Source of the DNA: Palsa-504 sp963744005 | GTDB lineage: Bacteria; Actinomycetota; Actinomycetes; Streptosporangiales; Streptosporangiaceae | Assembly (NCBI GenBank): GCA_963744005.1 | Contig: CAVURU010000003.1 | Span: forward strand, 806,001-870,000 | Reading direction: 5' to 3' | Length of the DNA stretch: 64,000 nt | In this document: positions 8,171-15,716 of the stretch, piece by piece | Layout: each line of letters begins with the position of its first letter | Numbering within the stretch: the stretch's first letter is position 1 | Notes under the pieces: model-generated | Database searches by the model: none | Seen by the model: the letters and a program-made list of their open reading frames with translations, nothing else | What the model was told of the DNA's origin: nothing | Program-made: the position numbers and the translations under genes

Positions 8171-9508
8171 ATGTCAGACCCGTCGGGTAGTGTGGCGCTC
8201 GTGATAAAGGGGGCACGCTTCACTGAGGCGGACGCTGAGGCTCATATTCACGGGATCTGCTTCAAGACCGGCCCACCGCAGCGGGTGGGCGTGGAACTTG
8301 AATGGCTGGTCCGCGACCCGCGAGACCCAGCACAGCCGGTCCGGGCGGAGCAGGTAGCCGCCGCCCTGGCCGCCTTCGAGGCCGATCCCCCGGCCCGCGG
8401 TAACGGCTACCAGGGACCCGAACAACGGATCGTTCGGTACGACATACCGGCTCTGGAGTCGGGGGCCACCCTGACCGTGGAGCCCGGCGGGCAGCTCGAG
8501 CTGAGCTCGGCCCCCGCCGTCACGCTCGGTGATCTCGTAGCGGTAACCGGGCGGGACCTGGCCGCCTTGCGTGACGCAGCCGCGGCGGCCGGCCTGGAGC
8601 TCTGCGGCTACGGCCTGGATCCCCTCCGCCCGCCCCGGCGGGTGCTGGATCAGCCGCGGTACGCGGCCATGGAGAAGTTCTTCGACCGCGGCGGCCCGTG
8701 GGGCCGCCAGATGATGTGCGGGACCGCGTCGGTGCAGGTCTGCCTGGACGCGGGCGATGACAGCCCGGGCGAGTCCGGGTACCGGTCGCGCTGGCGGCTG
8801 CTGCACGCGATCGGGCCGGTGCTGGTGGCGGCGTTCGCCAACTCCCCGCTGCGGCGCGGCCAGCCGACCGGCTGGCAGTCGGCCCGGCAGCAGGTCTGGG
8901 CCAACATGGACCCGGGCCGGACCCGGGCGCCGGCCATCGATGGGGATCCGCGCGACGCGTGGACCGCCTACGCCCTGGACGCGCAGCTGATGTGCGTCCG
9001 CGATCCGCAGTCCGCCGACTGGACCGCGCCGCCCGGGCTGACCTTCCGCGACTGGGTGCGGGACAGCGGCTCGGGCGCACTGCGCGCCCCGACCCGCGAG
9101 GACCTGGACTACCACCTGTCCACCCTGTTCCCGCCGGTACGGCCGCACGGGCACCTCGAGCTGCGGATGATCGACGCGCAGCCCGGGGACGGCTGGGTGG
9201 TGCCCGCGGCGGTGGTAAGCGCGCTGGCTGACGACGAGCGCGCCGCCGACGCGGCGCTGGCCGCGACCGAGCCGGTGTGGGCCGGGGCCGGCCTGGACGG
9301 CGCGGACCCGTGGCTTCGCGCGGCCCGGTCCGGGCCGGCCGATCCCGCCCTCAGCCTGGCCAGCAGGCGGTGCTTCGAGGCGGCCGGGGCCGCGCTGGAC
9401 CGGGCGGGCGCGCCGGCCCCCATCCGGCAGGCGGTGGCCGATTTCACCGAACGGTACGTACGGCAAGACCGATGCCCGGCCAACGATCAACTGGAGGCAG
9501 TCAGATGA
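8171..9508 (+). CDS. egtA: EgtA, glutamate-cysteine ligase of ergothioneine synthesis
   Basis: A 445-residue GCS2-type glutamate-cysteine ligase that makes gamma-glutamylcysteine, the sulfur donor for EgtB. Family landmarks are HIHGICFKTGPPQRVGVELE near residue 25-45, the GGQLELSSAP substrate loop, MMCGTASVQVCLD, and HGHLELRMIDAQPGDGWVVP in the last third. ATG at 8171 is the first start; no strong ribosome-binding site precedes it and a downstream GTG is possible. Its stop overlaps the egtB start (ATGA), with a GGAGG about eight bases before that ATG. Context (egtB, egtC, egtD in order) makes the assignment firm. Confidence 0.93.
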   Translation: MSDPSGSVALVIKGARFTEADAEAHIHGICFKTGPPQRVGVELEWLVRDPRDPAQPVRAEQVAAALAAFEADPPARGNGYQGPEQRIVRYDIPALESGATLTVEPGGQLELSSAPAVTLGDLVAVTGRDLAALRDAAAAAGLELCGYGLDPLRPPRRVLDQPRYAAMEKFFDRGGPWGRQMMCGTASVQVCLDAGDDSPGESGYRSRWRLLHAIGPVLVAAFANSPLRRGQPTGWQSARQQVWANMDPGRTRAPAIDGDPRDAWTAYALDAQLMCVRDPQSADWTAPPGLTFRDWVRDSGSGALRAPTREDLDYHLSTLFPPVRPHGHLELRMIDAQPGDGWVVPAAVVSALADDERAADAALAATEPVWAGAGLDGADPWLRAARSGPADPALSLASRRCFEAAGAALDRAGAPAPIRQAVADFTERYVRQDRCPANDQLEAVR

Positions 9509-10830
9509 CCCAGCCAGCCGAGGAGCTGCGGGAGACGATCGCGCGGGCGCTGGCCGGCGCGCGGCAGCGGACCGCGCTGCTGACCGAGGCGGTGGACGAG
9601 GACGACCTGGTCAGACAGCACTCGCCGCTGATGTCCCCGCTGGTGTGGGACCTGGCCCACATCGCCAACCAGGAAGAGCTGTGGCTGCTGCGCGAGGTCG
9701 GCGGCCGCGACTCCCTGCATCCGGAGATCGACCCGCTCTACGACGCCTTCGAGCACCCCCGTTCGGAGCGGCCCTCGCTGCCGCTGCTGGCCCCGGCCGA
9801 GGCCAGGGCCTACGGCCACGAGGTCCGCGGCCGGGTGCTGGACCTGCTGGAGCGGGCACCGCTGGAGGGCGGCACCCGGCTGCTCGCCGACGGGTTCGCG
9901 TTCGGGATGGTGGCCCAGCACGAGGTGCAGCACGACGAGACGATGCTGATCACCCACCAGCTCCGCCAGGGCGCCCCGGTGCTGCACGCGGCCGCGCCCG
10001 GTCCCGCGCCGGCCGATGCGCTGCGGCTGCCCGCCGAGGTGCTGGTCCCGGGCGGCCCGTTCAGCATGGGGACCTCGACCGAGCCCTGGGCCCTGGACAA
10101 CGAGCGGCCCGCGCACACCGTGCCGGTGGCCCCGTTCTACCTCGACACCACGCCGGTCAGCTGCGGCGCCTACGCCGAGTTCATCGCGGCCGGCGGCTAC
10201 GACGACCCGCGCTGGTGGACTGCGGCGGGCTGGGATCACCGGCAGCGGGCCGGGCTGACCGCCCCGCTGTACTGGCGCCGCGACGGCGCCCAGTGGCTGC
10301 GGACGTCCTTCGGCGTCACCGAGCCGGTCCGCCCGGAGGAGCCCGTGCTGCACGTGTGCTGGTACGAGGCCGACGCCTACGCCCGGTGGGCGGGCCGCCG
10401 GCTGCCGACCGAGGCCGAATGGGAGAAGGCGGCCCGCTTCGACCCGGTGACCGGGCTGTCCCGCCGCTTCCCGTGGGGGAACGCGGAGCCGGACGCCGCC
10501 CGGGCCAACCTCGGCCAGGAGTTCCTGCGCCCCGCGCCGGCCGGCTCCTACCCAGACGGCCAGGCACCGTGCGGAGCCCGGCAGCTGATCGGGGACGTGT
10601 GGGAGTGGACGAGCTCGGACTTCCTGCCCTACCCGGGGTTCGCGGCCTGGCCCTACCGGGAGTACTCCGAGGTGTTCTTCGGGCCCGAGTACAAGGTGCT
10701 GCGCGGCGGGTCCTTCGCGGTCAGCCCAGTGGCCTGCCGGGGCACGTTCCGCAACTGGGACTACCCGATCCGGCGGCAGATCTTCGCCGGGTTCCGGACC
10801 GCCCGCTCGGGCGCCCCGGAGCTGGCCTGA
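9505..10830 (+). CDS. egtB: EgtB, iron(II) hercynine sulfoxide synthase
   Basis: A 441-residue non-heme iron oxygenase that joins hercynine to gamma-glutamylcysteine with oxygen to form the sulfoxide intermediate. The N-terminal DinB-like part holds the iron ligands: His52 in DLAHIANQEELW and His139/His143 in QHEVQHDETM. The C-terminal formylglycine-generating-enzyme-like part has PFYLDTTPVSCGAY, RLPTEAEWEKAARF, GDVWEWTSSDFLPYPGF and VLRGGSFAVSPVACRGTFRN. All three expected histidines are present, so the enzyme should be active. ATG at 9505 overlaps the egtA stop by four bases and the gene's TGA overlaps egtC's ATG by one base. Confidence 0.95.
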   Translation: MTQPAEELRETIARALAGARQRTALLTEAVDEDDLVRQHSPLMSPLVWDLAHIANQEELWLLREVGGRDSLHPEIDPLYDAFEHPRSERPSLPLLAPAEARAYGHEVRGRVLDLLERAPLEGGTRLLADGFAFGMVAQHEVQHDETMLITHQLRQGAPVLHAAAPGPAPADALRLPAEVLVPGGPFSMGTSTEPWALDNERPAHTVPVAPFYLDTTPVSCGAYAEFIAAGGYDDPRWWTAAGWDHRQRAGLTAPLYWRRDGAQWLRTSFGVTEPVRPEEPVLHVCWYEADAYARWAGRRLPTEAEWEKAARFDPVTGLSRRFPWGNAEPDAARANLGQEFLRPAPAGSYPDGQAPCGARQLIGDVWEWTSSDFLPYPGFAAWPYREYSEVFFGPEYKVLRGGSFAVSPVACRGTFRNWDYPIRRQIFAGFRTARSGAPELA

Positions 10831-11618
10831 TGTGCCGGCACCTGGCCTACCTCGGGGCTGCGGCCACGCTGCGCGCGGTGCTGGCCGGGCCGCCGCACGG
10901 GCTGTACACGCAGAGCTGGGCGCCCCGCTTCCAGCGGCACGGGACGGTGAACGCGGACGGGTTCGGCGTCGGCTGGTACGCGGCGGGCGACCCGCAGCCA
11001 GCCAGGTACCGCCGGGCCGGGCCCATCTGGGCCGATGAGAGCTTCGCCGACGTGGCCCGGGTGACCAGGTCCGGGGCCATCCTGGCCGCGGTCCGGGACG
11101 CGACGCCGGGCAGCGCGGAAGGCGCCGCCGCGGCCGCGCCGTTCGCGTCGGGCCGGTGGCTGTTCAGCCACAACGGCCGGATCGACGGGTACCCGCAATC
11201 CGCGGCCGGGCTGGCCGCCGCCCTGCCCGCCCGCGCCCTGCTCGGCCTGGAGGCCCGGGTCGACTCGGCCCTGCTGTGGGCCCTGGTCCTGGACCGGCTG
11301 GGGCGGGGCCGCCCGCCCGGCGAGGCCCTGGCCGACACGGCCGGGGCGCTGCGGGCGGCCGGCCTGACCGGCCGGTTCAACTTCCTGCTGACCGACGGCG
11401 AGGTGATCGCGGCCACCGCGGCGGGCGACACCCTGTACTACCGCCGCACCGCGGACGCGGTGGTGGTCGCCTCGGAGCCAGGCGATGACGAGCCCGGCTG
11501 GGCCAAGGTGCCGGACCAGTCCGTCGTCACCGCCACCGCCGACGGCGTGCAGGTCGCCAGCCTGCGGCCCGGACCCGTTCCCCCGGCCTTCCCCGACGAA
11601 AGGATCGCGATCCCGTGA
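10830..11618 (+). CDS. egtC: EgtC, gamma-glutamyl hydrolase of ergothioneine synthesis
   Basis: A 262-residue class II glutamine amidotransferase-type hydrolase that removes glutamate from the EgtB product. Processing of the initiator exposes Cys2 (MCRHLAYLG), the catalytic nucleophile of this fold. NADGFGVGWYA and WLFSHNGRIDGYP are the standard substrate-loop motifs. Start ATG at 10830 forms TGATG with the egtB stop; the 3' end forms GTGA with egtD. Length agrees with the family. Confidence 0.94.
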   Translation: MCRHLAYLGAAATLRAVLAGPPHGLYTQSWAPRFQRHGTVNADGFGVGWYAAGDPQPARYRRAGPIWADESFADVARVTRSGAILAAVRDATPGSAEGAAAAAPFASGRWLFSHNGRIDGYPQSAAGLAAALPARALLGLEARVDSALLWALVLDRLGRGRPPGEALADTAGALRAAGLTGRFNFLLTDGEVIAATAAGDTLYYRRTADAVVVASEPGDDEPGWAKVPDQSVVTATADGVQVASLRPGPVPPAFPDERIAIP

Positions 11619-12589
11619 GCTCACTTGACCGCCGGCTTCCCGCCGGGTTCCTGGCCCAGGCCCTGCGCGCCGACGCGCGGGCCGGGCTGGCCCGCGACCC
11701 GAAGTCGCTGCCGCCCAAGTGGTTCTATGATGCGCAGGGCAGCGCGCTGTTCGAGAAGATCACCGAGCTGCCCGAGTACTACCCGACCCGGGCCGAGCGG
11801 GAGATCCTGCGCACGCAGGCAGGGACCCTCGCCGCGCAGACCGGGGCCGGGACGCTGGTCGAGCTGGGCTCGGGCTCCTCGGACAAGACCCGGCTGCTGC
11901 TGGACGCGCTCCGCGGCGCGGGTCCGCTGCGGTGCTACGTGCCGGTGGACGTGAGCGAGCCCGCGCTGGCCGCGGCGGCGGACGCGCTGACCGCGGAGTA
12001 CCCGGGGCTGGACGTGCGGGCCGTGGTCTCGGATTTCGAGCAGGACCTCGGGTTCGCGGCCGACGGCGACGAGCCCGGCCCGCGGCTGGTGGCCTTCCTG
12101 GGCAGCACCATCGGGAACCTGCTGCCGGACCAGCGGGCCGCGTTCCTGGGCCGGGTCCGGGCCGGGCTGCGGCCGGGCGACTTCTTCCTGCTCGGCACCG
12201 ACCTGGTCAAGGACCCGGCCACCCTGGTCGCCGCGTACGACGACGACTCCGGGGTCACGGCCGCCTTCAACAAGAACGTGCTGTCGGTGCTGAACGCCGA
12301 GCTCAGCGCGGACTTCGACGCCGACGAGTTCGAGCACGTGGCGGTGTGGGACGCGACGCGGGAGTGGATCGAGATGCGGCTGCGCTCGCTGACGGACCAG
12401 GCGGTCCGGCTGCCCGGCATCGGGCTGACCGTGCGGTTCGCGGCCGGGGAGGAGATGCGGACCGAGGTGTCGGCCAAGTTCCGCCGCGCGGGCGTGGCCG
12501 CCGAACTGGCGGCGGCCGGCCTGGCCCTGCGGTCCTGGTGGACGGACTCCGCGGGCCAGTTCGGCCTGTCGCTGTCGGTTCCGGCCTAG
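11615..12589 (+). CDS. egtD: EgtD, histidine N-alpha-trimethyltransferase
   Basis: A 324-residue SAM-dependent methyltransferase that trimethylates histidine to hercynine, the first committed step of the pathway. Signatures seen are PPKWFYDAQGSALFEKITEL, EYYPTRAEREIL, the SAM-binding LVELGSGSSDKTRLLLDAL, FLGSTIGNLLPDQR, and GVTAAFNKNVLSVLN. The GTG start overlaps the egtC stop by four bases, so egtABCD is a single coupled operon. No egtE-like PLP lyase follows. The stop codon shares CTAG with the convergent DUF1905 gene. Confidence 0.95.
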   Translation: MSSLDRRLPAGFLAQALRADARAGLARDPKSLPPKWFYDAQGSALFEKITELPEYYPTRAEREILRTQAGTLAAQTGAGTLVELGSGSSDKTRLLLDALRGAGPLRCYVPVDVSEPALAAAADALTAEYPGLDVRAVVSDFEQDLGFAADGDEPGPRLVAFLGSTIGNLLPDQRAAFLGRVRAGLRPGDFFLLGTDLVKDPATLVAAYDDDSGVTAAFNKNVLSVLNAELSADFDADEFEHVAVWDATREWIEMRLRSLTDQAVRLPGIGLTVRFAAGEEMRTEVSAKFRRAGVAAELAAAGLALRSWWTDSAGQFGLSLSVPA

Positions 12590-12858
12590 CTGTTCAGGCG
12601 CTCGAGCAGGCAGACGGAGACCGTGTCGCCGGCCTGCTTGCCGATCGCCCGGCGGATGTCGGCCTTGACCGGCAGCTTGTGGGTGCCGTCGCCCAGGGCC
12701 ATGAACGAGCTGCGGAACGGGTGGCCGTCGATGGTGCCCCGCACCTTGACCAGGCCCCTGGTGCCGAAGAACTCCGCCGACGGCGGCCAGACCAGGTACG
12801 TCCAGCCGCCCTTGGCCTCGCTGCGCTGCAGGGTCGCGGTGAATTCGGTGTTCATCAT
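12586..12858 (-). CDS. DUF1905 domain protein
   Basis: A 90-residue single-domain DUF1905 protein. It opens with two methionines (starts at 12858 or 12855) and shows the family pattern TATLQRSEAKGGWTYLVWPP, GLVKVRGTIDGHPFRSSFMA, GTHKLPVKADIRRAIGKQ and AGDTVSVCL, all predicted beta strands of a small barrel. No biochemical role is established for the family; in other bacteria it is often fused to a YdeI-like domain, which is missing here. It converges on egtD with overlapping stops. Confidence 0.85.
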   Translation of the reverse strand: MMNTEFTATLQRSEAKGGWTYLVWPPSAEFFGTRGLVKVRGTIDGHPFRSSFMALGDGTHKLPVKADIRRAIGKQAGDTVSVCLLERLNS

Positions 12859-13002
12859 CGCCTCCGGAAGCTCATTGTGCGTCGTCAGTCAGGACGGCGG
12901 CCAGCCCCGGGTCTCATCGCCCTTGACGCGGCGCGGGCCAACCGAGTCGAATAGCTACACGGCTACTAACTAGTAACCCGTTATGTCGGCAAGGGGGCCG
13001 GT

Positions 13003-14007
13003 ATGACCGAACGTAAGAGCCCGACCGCGGTCCTTCGGGAAGGCCCGCGCGCGCTCAGCGGCGACCAGGTCCGCGAAATCGAGGAATCCGCGCTGGCCGA
13101 GGTGCTGAACGTGGACATCGACGACGTGATCGAGTACGTCCACAAGGACCTGCGATCGCTGCCGGACTTCACCACGCTGTACCGCCGGTACCTCAAGCAG
13201 CGGTGGGACGTGTACGACCTGGACTTCACCCAGGACAAGATCGACTGGGACCAGAAGATGACCGAGGAGGAGCGGACCTCGTTCATCGGCATCGCCTCCG
13301 GCTTCCACCACGGCGAGCGGCAGGTGGAGATCGAGCTGCCGGTGTTCATGATCGGCGCCACCGAGGAGGAGAAGCTCCACATCGCGGCGCAGATCGAGGA
13401 CGAGGCCCGGCACACCGTCTTCTTCGACCGGTTCTACCGGGAAGTCGTCGGGCTTCAGGGCGACGACATCATGGACATCCTGGACGCGTCGTTCCCGTGG
13501 GTGTCCGAGACGTTCGTCGCGCCGTTCGGCCTGCTGGCCTACCAGGCGGAGGAGCTGCGGAAGAACCCATACGACGAGCGGGCCCGGGTCCGCTACGGCA
13601 CCACGTACTTCCTGTGGATCGAGGGCGTGCTGGCCCTGTCGGTCATGAAGGTGACGCTGTCCTACGCCCGCTGGCGCGGGTTCCTGCCCGGCTACTACAC
13701 CGGCTTCACCGCGACCTGCCGGGACGAGTCGCGGCACGTCCAGGGGGGCATGCGCTACCTGCAGGACGCGGTCCGCAAGGACCCGACGATGATCAACGAG
13801 ATCCACGAGACGCTGCGGACCATCCTGTCGGTCTCCGGCGTGGTCAGCCGGCGGGTCTACTACGAGCCGCTGGGCTGGACCGAGGAAGAGGTGCGGGTGC
13901 TGTTCTTCCAGCAGCTGCGGCGCAAGCTGAACGACGTGGGCATCGGCCTGTCGCCTGACCTGGAGGAGCTGCTGGAGAAGGTCCAGCCGGTCCTGGCGGG
14001 CGGGTGA
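13003..14007 (+). CDS. Ferritin-like diiron protein, R2lox / RNR beta-like
   Basis: A 334-residue four-helix-bundle protein related to ribonucleotide reductase small subunit and R2-like ligand-binding oxidases. A full carboxylate set for a dinuclear metal site can be placed: a glutamate in GERQVEIE (about 105-111), Glu134 and His137 in IEDEARHTVFF, Glu207 in FLWIEGVLAL, and Glu242 and His245 in RDESRHVQGG. No large RNR subunit is nearby, which favours an R2lox-type oxidase over a true RNR subunit. A good AAGGGGG element precedes ATG at 13003. The last four bases (GTGA) overlap the start of the next gene, so the two are probably made together. Confidence 0.8.
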   Translation: MTERKSPTAVLREGPRALSGDQVREIEESALAEVLNVDIDDVIEYVHKDLRSLPDFTTLYRRYLKQRWDVYDLDFTQDKIDWDQKMTEEERTSFIGIASGFHHGERQVEIELPVFMIGATEEEKLHIAAQIEDEARHTVFFDRFYREVVGLQGDDIMDILDASFPWVSETFVAPFGLLAYQAEELRKNPYDERARVRYGTTYFLWIEGVLALSVMKVTLSYARWRGFLPGYYTGFTATCRDESRHVQGGMRYLQDAVRKDPTMINEIHETLRTILSVSGVVSRRVYYEPLGWTEEEVRVLFFQQLRRKLNDVGIGLSPDLEELLEKVQPVLAGG

Positions 14008-14474
14008 GGCAGGTGGCCGAATTCTTCAGCCCGTCGTGGGCCGAGTCGGTCCGGGACGCCCTCGAGGCGGGCCCGTCCGAGCAGGCCCGCGAGGGCAAGC
14101 TGCAGGAATACTGGGACTTCATCGCCTACATCCGGAGCGTGTACCCGGCGTCGTGGGCCATGGGCTGCCGCGAGCTGGGATCGTTCCTGTTCGTGCAGTG
14201 GGGCGGCGGCACGGTCATGGACTGCCGGATCGTCGGCCCGGACGAGCAGGTCGAGGCGACCTACGTGCTCGGCATGGACTACCAGGACTGGAAGGCGCTG
14301 CACGAGGGGTATGACGCGCAGCGCACGGTGATGTACCGCAAGATGGTGCTCGAAGACGGCGAGCTGCTGCAGTTCTTCAAGGCCGTCTACTTCTTCGTGG
14401 AGTACCTGAACGTCATCGGCTCGGTGCCGGCCAGCTATCCGGAGGCGATCCGCTCCCCCGCCCCGGTGGCCTAG
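14004..14474 (+). CDS. Small SCP2-like protein coupled to the diiron protein
   Basis: A 156-residue protein whose layout recalls SCP2-type lipid-binding domains: an N-terminal helical part (SVRDALEAGP, GKLQEYWDFIAYIRSVYPAS), a strand-rich centre (GSFLFVQWGGGTVMDCRIVG, EATYVLGMDYQDWKALHEG), and a C-terminal helix (LLQFFKAVYFFVEYLNVIGS). The SCP2 call is by pattern only and should be tested. GTG at 14004 overlaps the upstream stop; GTG at 14013 is an alternative. Coupling to an R2lox-like oxidase suggests it could hold or deliver a hydrophobic substrate, which is inference. Confidence 0.6.
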   Translation: MRQVAEFFSPSWAESVRDALEAGPSEQAREGKLQEYWDFIAYIRSVYPASWAMGCRELGSFLFVQWGGGTVMDCRIVGPDEQVEATYVLGMDYQDWKALHEGYDAQRTVMYRKMVLEDGELLQFFKAVYFFVEYLNVIGSVPASYPEAIRSPAPVA

Positions 14475-15238
14475 GCGAAGAAGTGCGTCTGCGGCCGCGG
14501 CAGCGGCTGCCCGTCCAGGATGATGTCGAGCTTCTCGTTGTAGAAGGCGATCAGCCCGGCGATGGGCAGCAGCTGCCGGGTCGGGAAGTCGTAGCTCCAG
14601 GCCAGGTCCTGGTGCACCGTGCCGCCGGCCTGGATGGACCAGTAGCCGCTGGTCGTGCCCTTGTACGGGCAGGCGCTCACGGTGCCGGACGGGACCAGGT
14701 GGGCGAAGTCGACGTCGGTCCGGCTCAGGTAGTAGCGGGTGGGCAGGCCGGTCTCGAAGACCATCACCGACGAGCACGCGTCGGCCAGCACCGTGCCGTC
14801 CAGTTCCACCCGGACCGGGCGGTTGGACCGGATCGCGTCGACCCGGGTGTACGGGCTGCGCGGGTGGACGAAGACCTGCTCATCTTCCTCGAACCAGGCG
14901 TCCATCGCGGCCCACTCGAAGCGGACGGTGCCGGCCAGCCCGCTGATCGGCGACTCGGCCACCACCCGCGCGGCCCGGGGCCGGTCGGCGTCCCCGGCCC
15001 GCAGATCGCGCACGTCGACCAGGCCGCGGCCGGTGTTCTGGGTGTGGCCCTGGCCGGCCAGCAGATCCTGGCGCACGTCGGCCAGCGGGATGTAGTACTG
15101 CGGGTAGTTCGCCCATTCCCACACGTACAGCGCCCGCGTGGTGTCGAGGACCTGCTGCCCGCCGAGGAAGGCCCGGATGCGCCGCGGCACCGGCTCGACG
15201 TGGTTCACGGGGGTGATCGCGGCCGGGTAGTCGTTCAT
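14471..15238 (-). CDS. DUF427 domain protein (two DUF427 units)
   Basis: A 255-residue cytoplasmic protein with two successive DUF427-like units. The second is clear: RPVRVELDGTVLADACSSVM, then GLPTRYYLSRTDVDFAHLVP and CPYKGTTSGYWSIQ, ending with AGLIAFYNEKLDIILDGQ. The first unit holds RIRAFLGGQQVLDTTRALYV and WANYPQYYIPLADVRQDLL. The fold is a small beta-tent; biochemical function is not established. ATG at 15238 is divergent from the DGPF gene; the stop shares CTAG with the preceding plus-strand gene. Confidence 0.85.
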   Translation of the reverse strand: MNDYPAAITPVNHVEPVPRRIRAFLGGQQVLDTTRALYVWEWANYPQYYIPLADVRQDLLAGQGHTQNTGRGLVDVRDLRAGDADRPRAARVVAESPISGLAGTVRFEWAAMDAWFEEDEQVFVHPRSPYTRVDAIRSNRPVRVELDGTVLADACSSVMVFETGLPTRYYLSRTDVDFAHLVPSGTVSACPYKGTTSGYWSIQAGGTVHQDLAWSYDFPTRQLLPIAGLIAFYNEKLDIILDGQPLPRPQTHFFA

Positions 15239-15274
15239 CGCTGCGCTCCTTCGGCGGAAATTATGATCGTGCCA

Positions 15275-15301
15275 TGTCGAGGACGGGCTGACGGCTCCGA
15301 C
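15275..15301 (+). promoter_or_regulatory. Candidate ECF42-type promoter
   Basis: TGTCGA at 15275-15280 is followed after 17 bases by CGAC at 15298-15301, upstream of the DGPF gene. As I recall the literature, ECF42 sigma factors recognise TGTCGA at -35 and a CGA/TC element at -10 and often drive their own DGPF operons. A 7-bp GC hairpin (15314-15320 with 15326-15332) lies in the predicted leader. GAAGGGGA before ATG 15354 is a plausible ribosome site. Confidence 0.5.
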
Positions 15302-15353
15302 CCAGGGGTGAGAGCGCGCCGAAGGGGCGCGCGGACGGCGAAGGGGACTTGCG

Positions 15354-15716
15354 ATGAAGTATCTACTGCTGATCTACGGCAACCAGGAGAAGTGGGCCTC
15401 GATCCCGGCCGATCAGTTCCCGGCGGAGATCGCCAAGCAGGACGCGTTCAACAAGAAGTACGCGCAGACCGGCGAGCTGATCGGCGCCTACGGGCTGGCC
15501 GACGCCGCGGCGGCCCGGCTGGTGCGCCGGGACAACGGGCAGCCCGCGGTGACCGACGGGCCGTACCTGGAGACCAAGGAGTACATCGCCAGCTTCTACC
15601 TGCTGGACTGCGAGAGCGAGGAGCGCGCGCTGGCGATCGCGGCGGAGATGCCATGGGCCGATGTCGAGCCGGTGGAGTTCTGGCCGATCCTGCACGAGGC
15701 GGCGCAGGACGTGTGA
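15354..15716 (+). CDS. DGPF/YciI-family protein linked to an ECF42 sigma factor
   Basis: A 120-residue YCII-related (DGPF) protein: MKYLLLIYGNQEKW at the start, then PAVTDGPYLETKEYIASFYL containing the naming motif in the form DGPY, and VEFWPILHEA at the end. DGPF proteins are ferredoxin-like small domains whose chemistry is not settled; they are systematically encoded next to ECF42 sigma factors. Here the TGA stop overlaps the sigma-factor GTG by four bases. A candidate promoter of the matching type lies upstream, suggesting autoregulation of the pair. Confidence 0.88.
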   Translation: MKYLLLIYGNQEKWASIPADQFPAEIAKQDAFNKKYAQTGELIGAYGLADAAAARLVRRDNGQPAVTDGPYLETKEYIASFYLLDCESEERALAIAAEMPWADVEPVEFWPILHEAAQDV

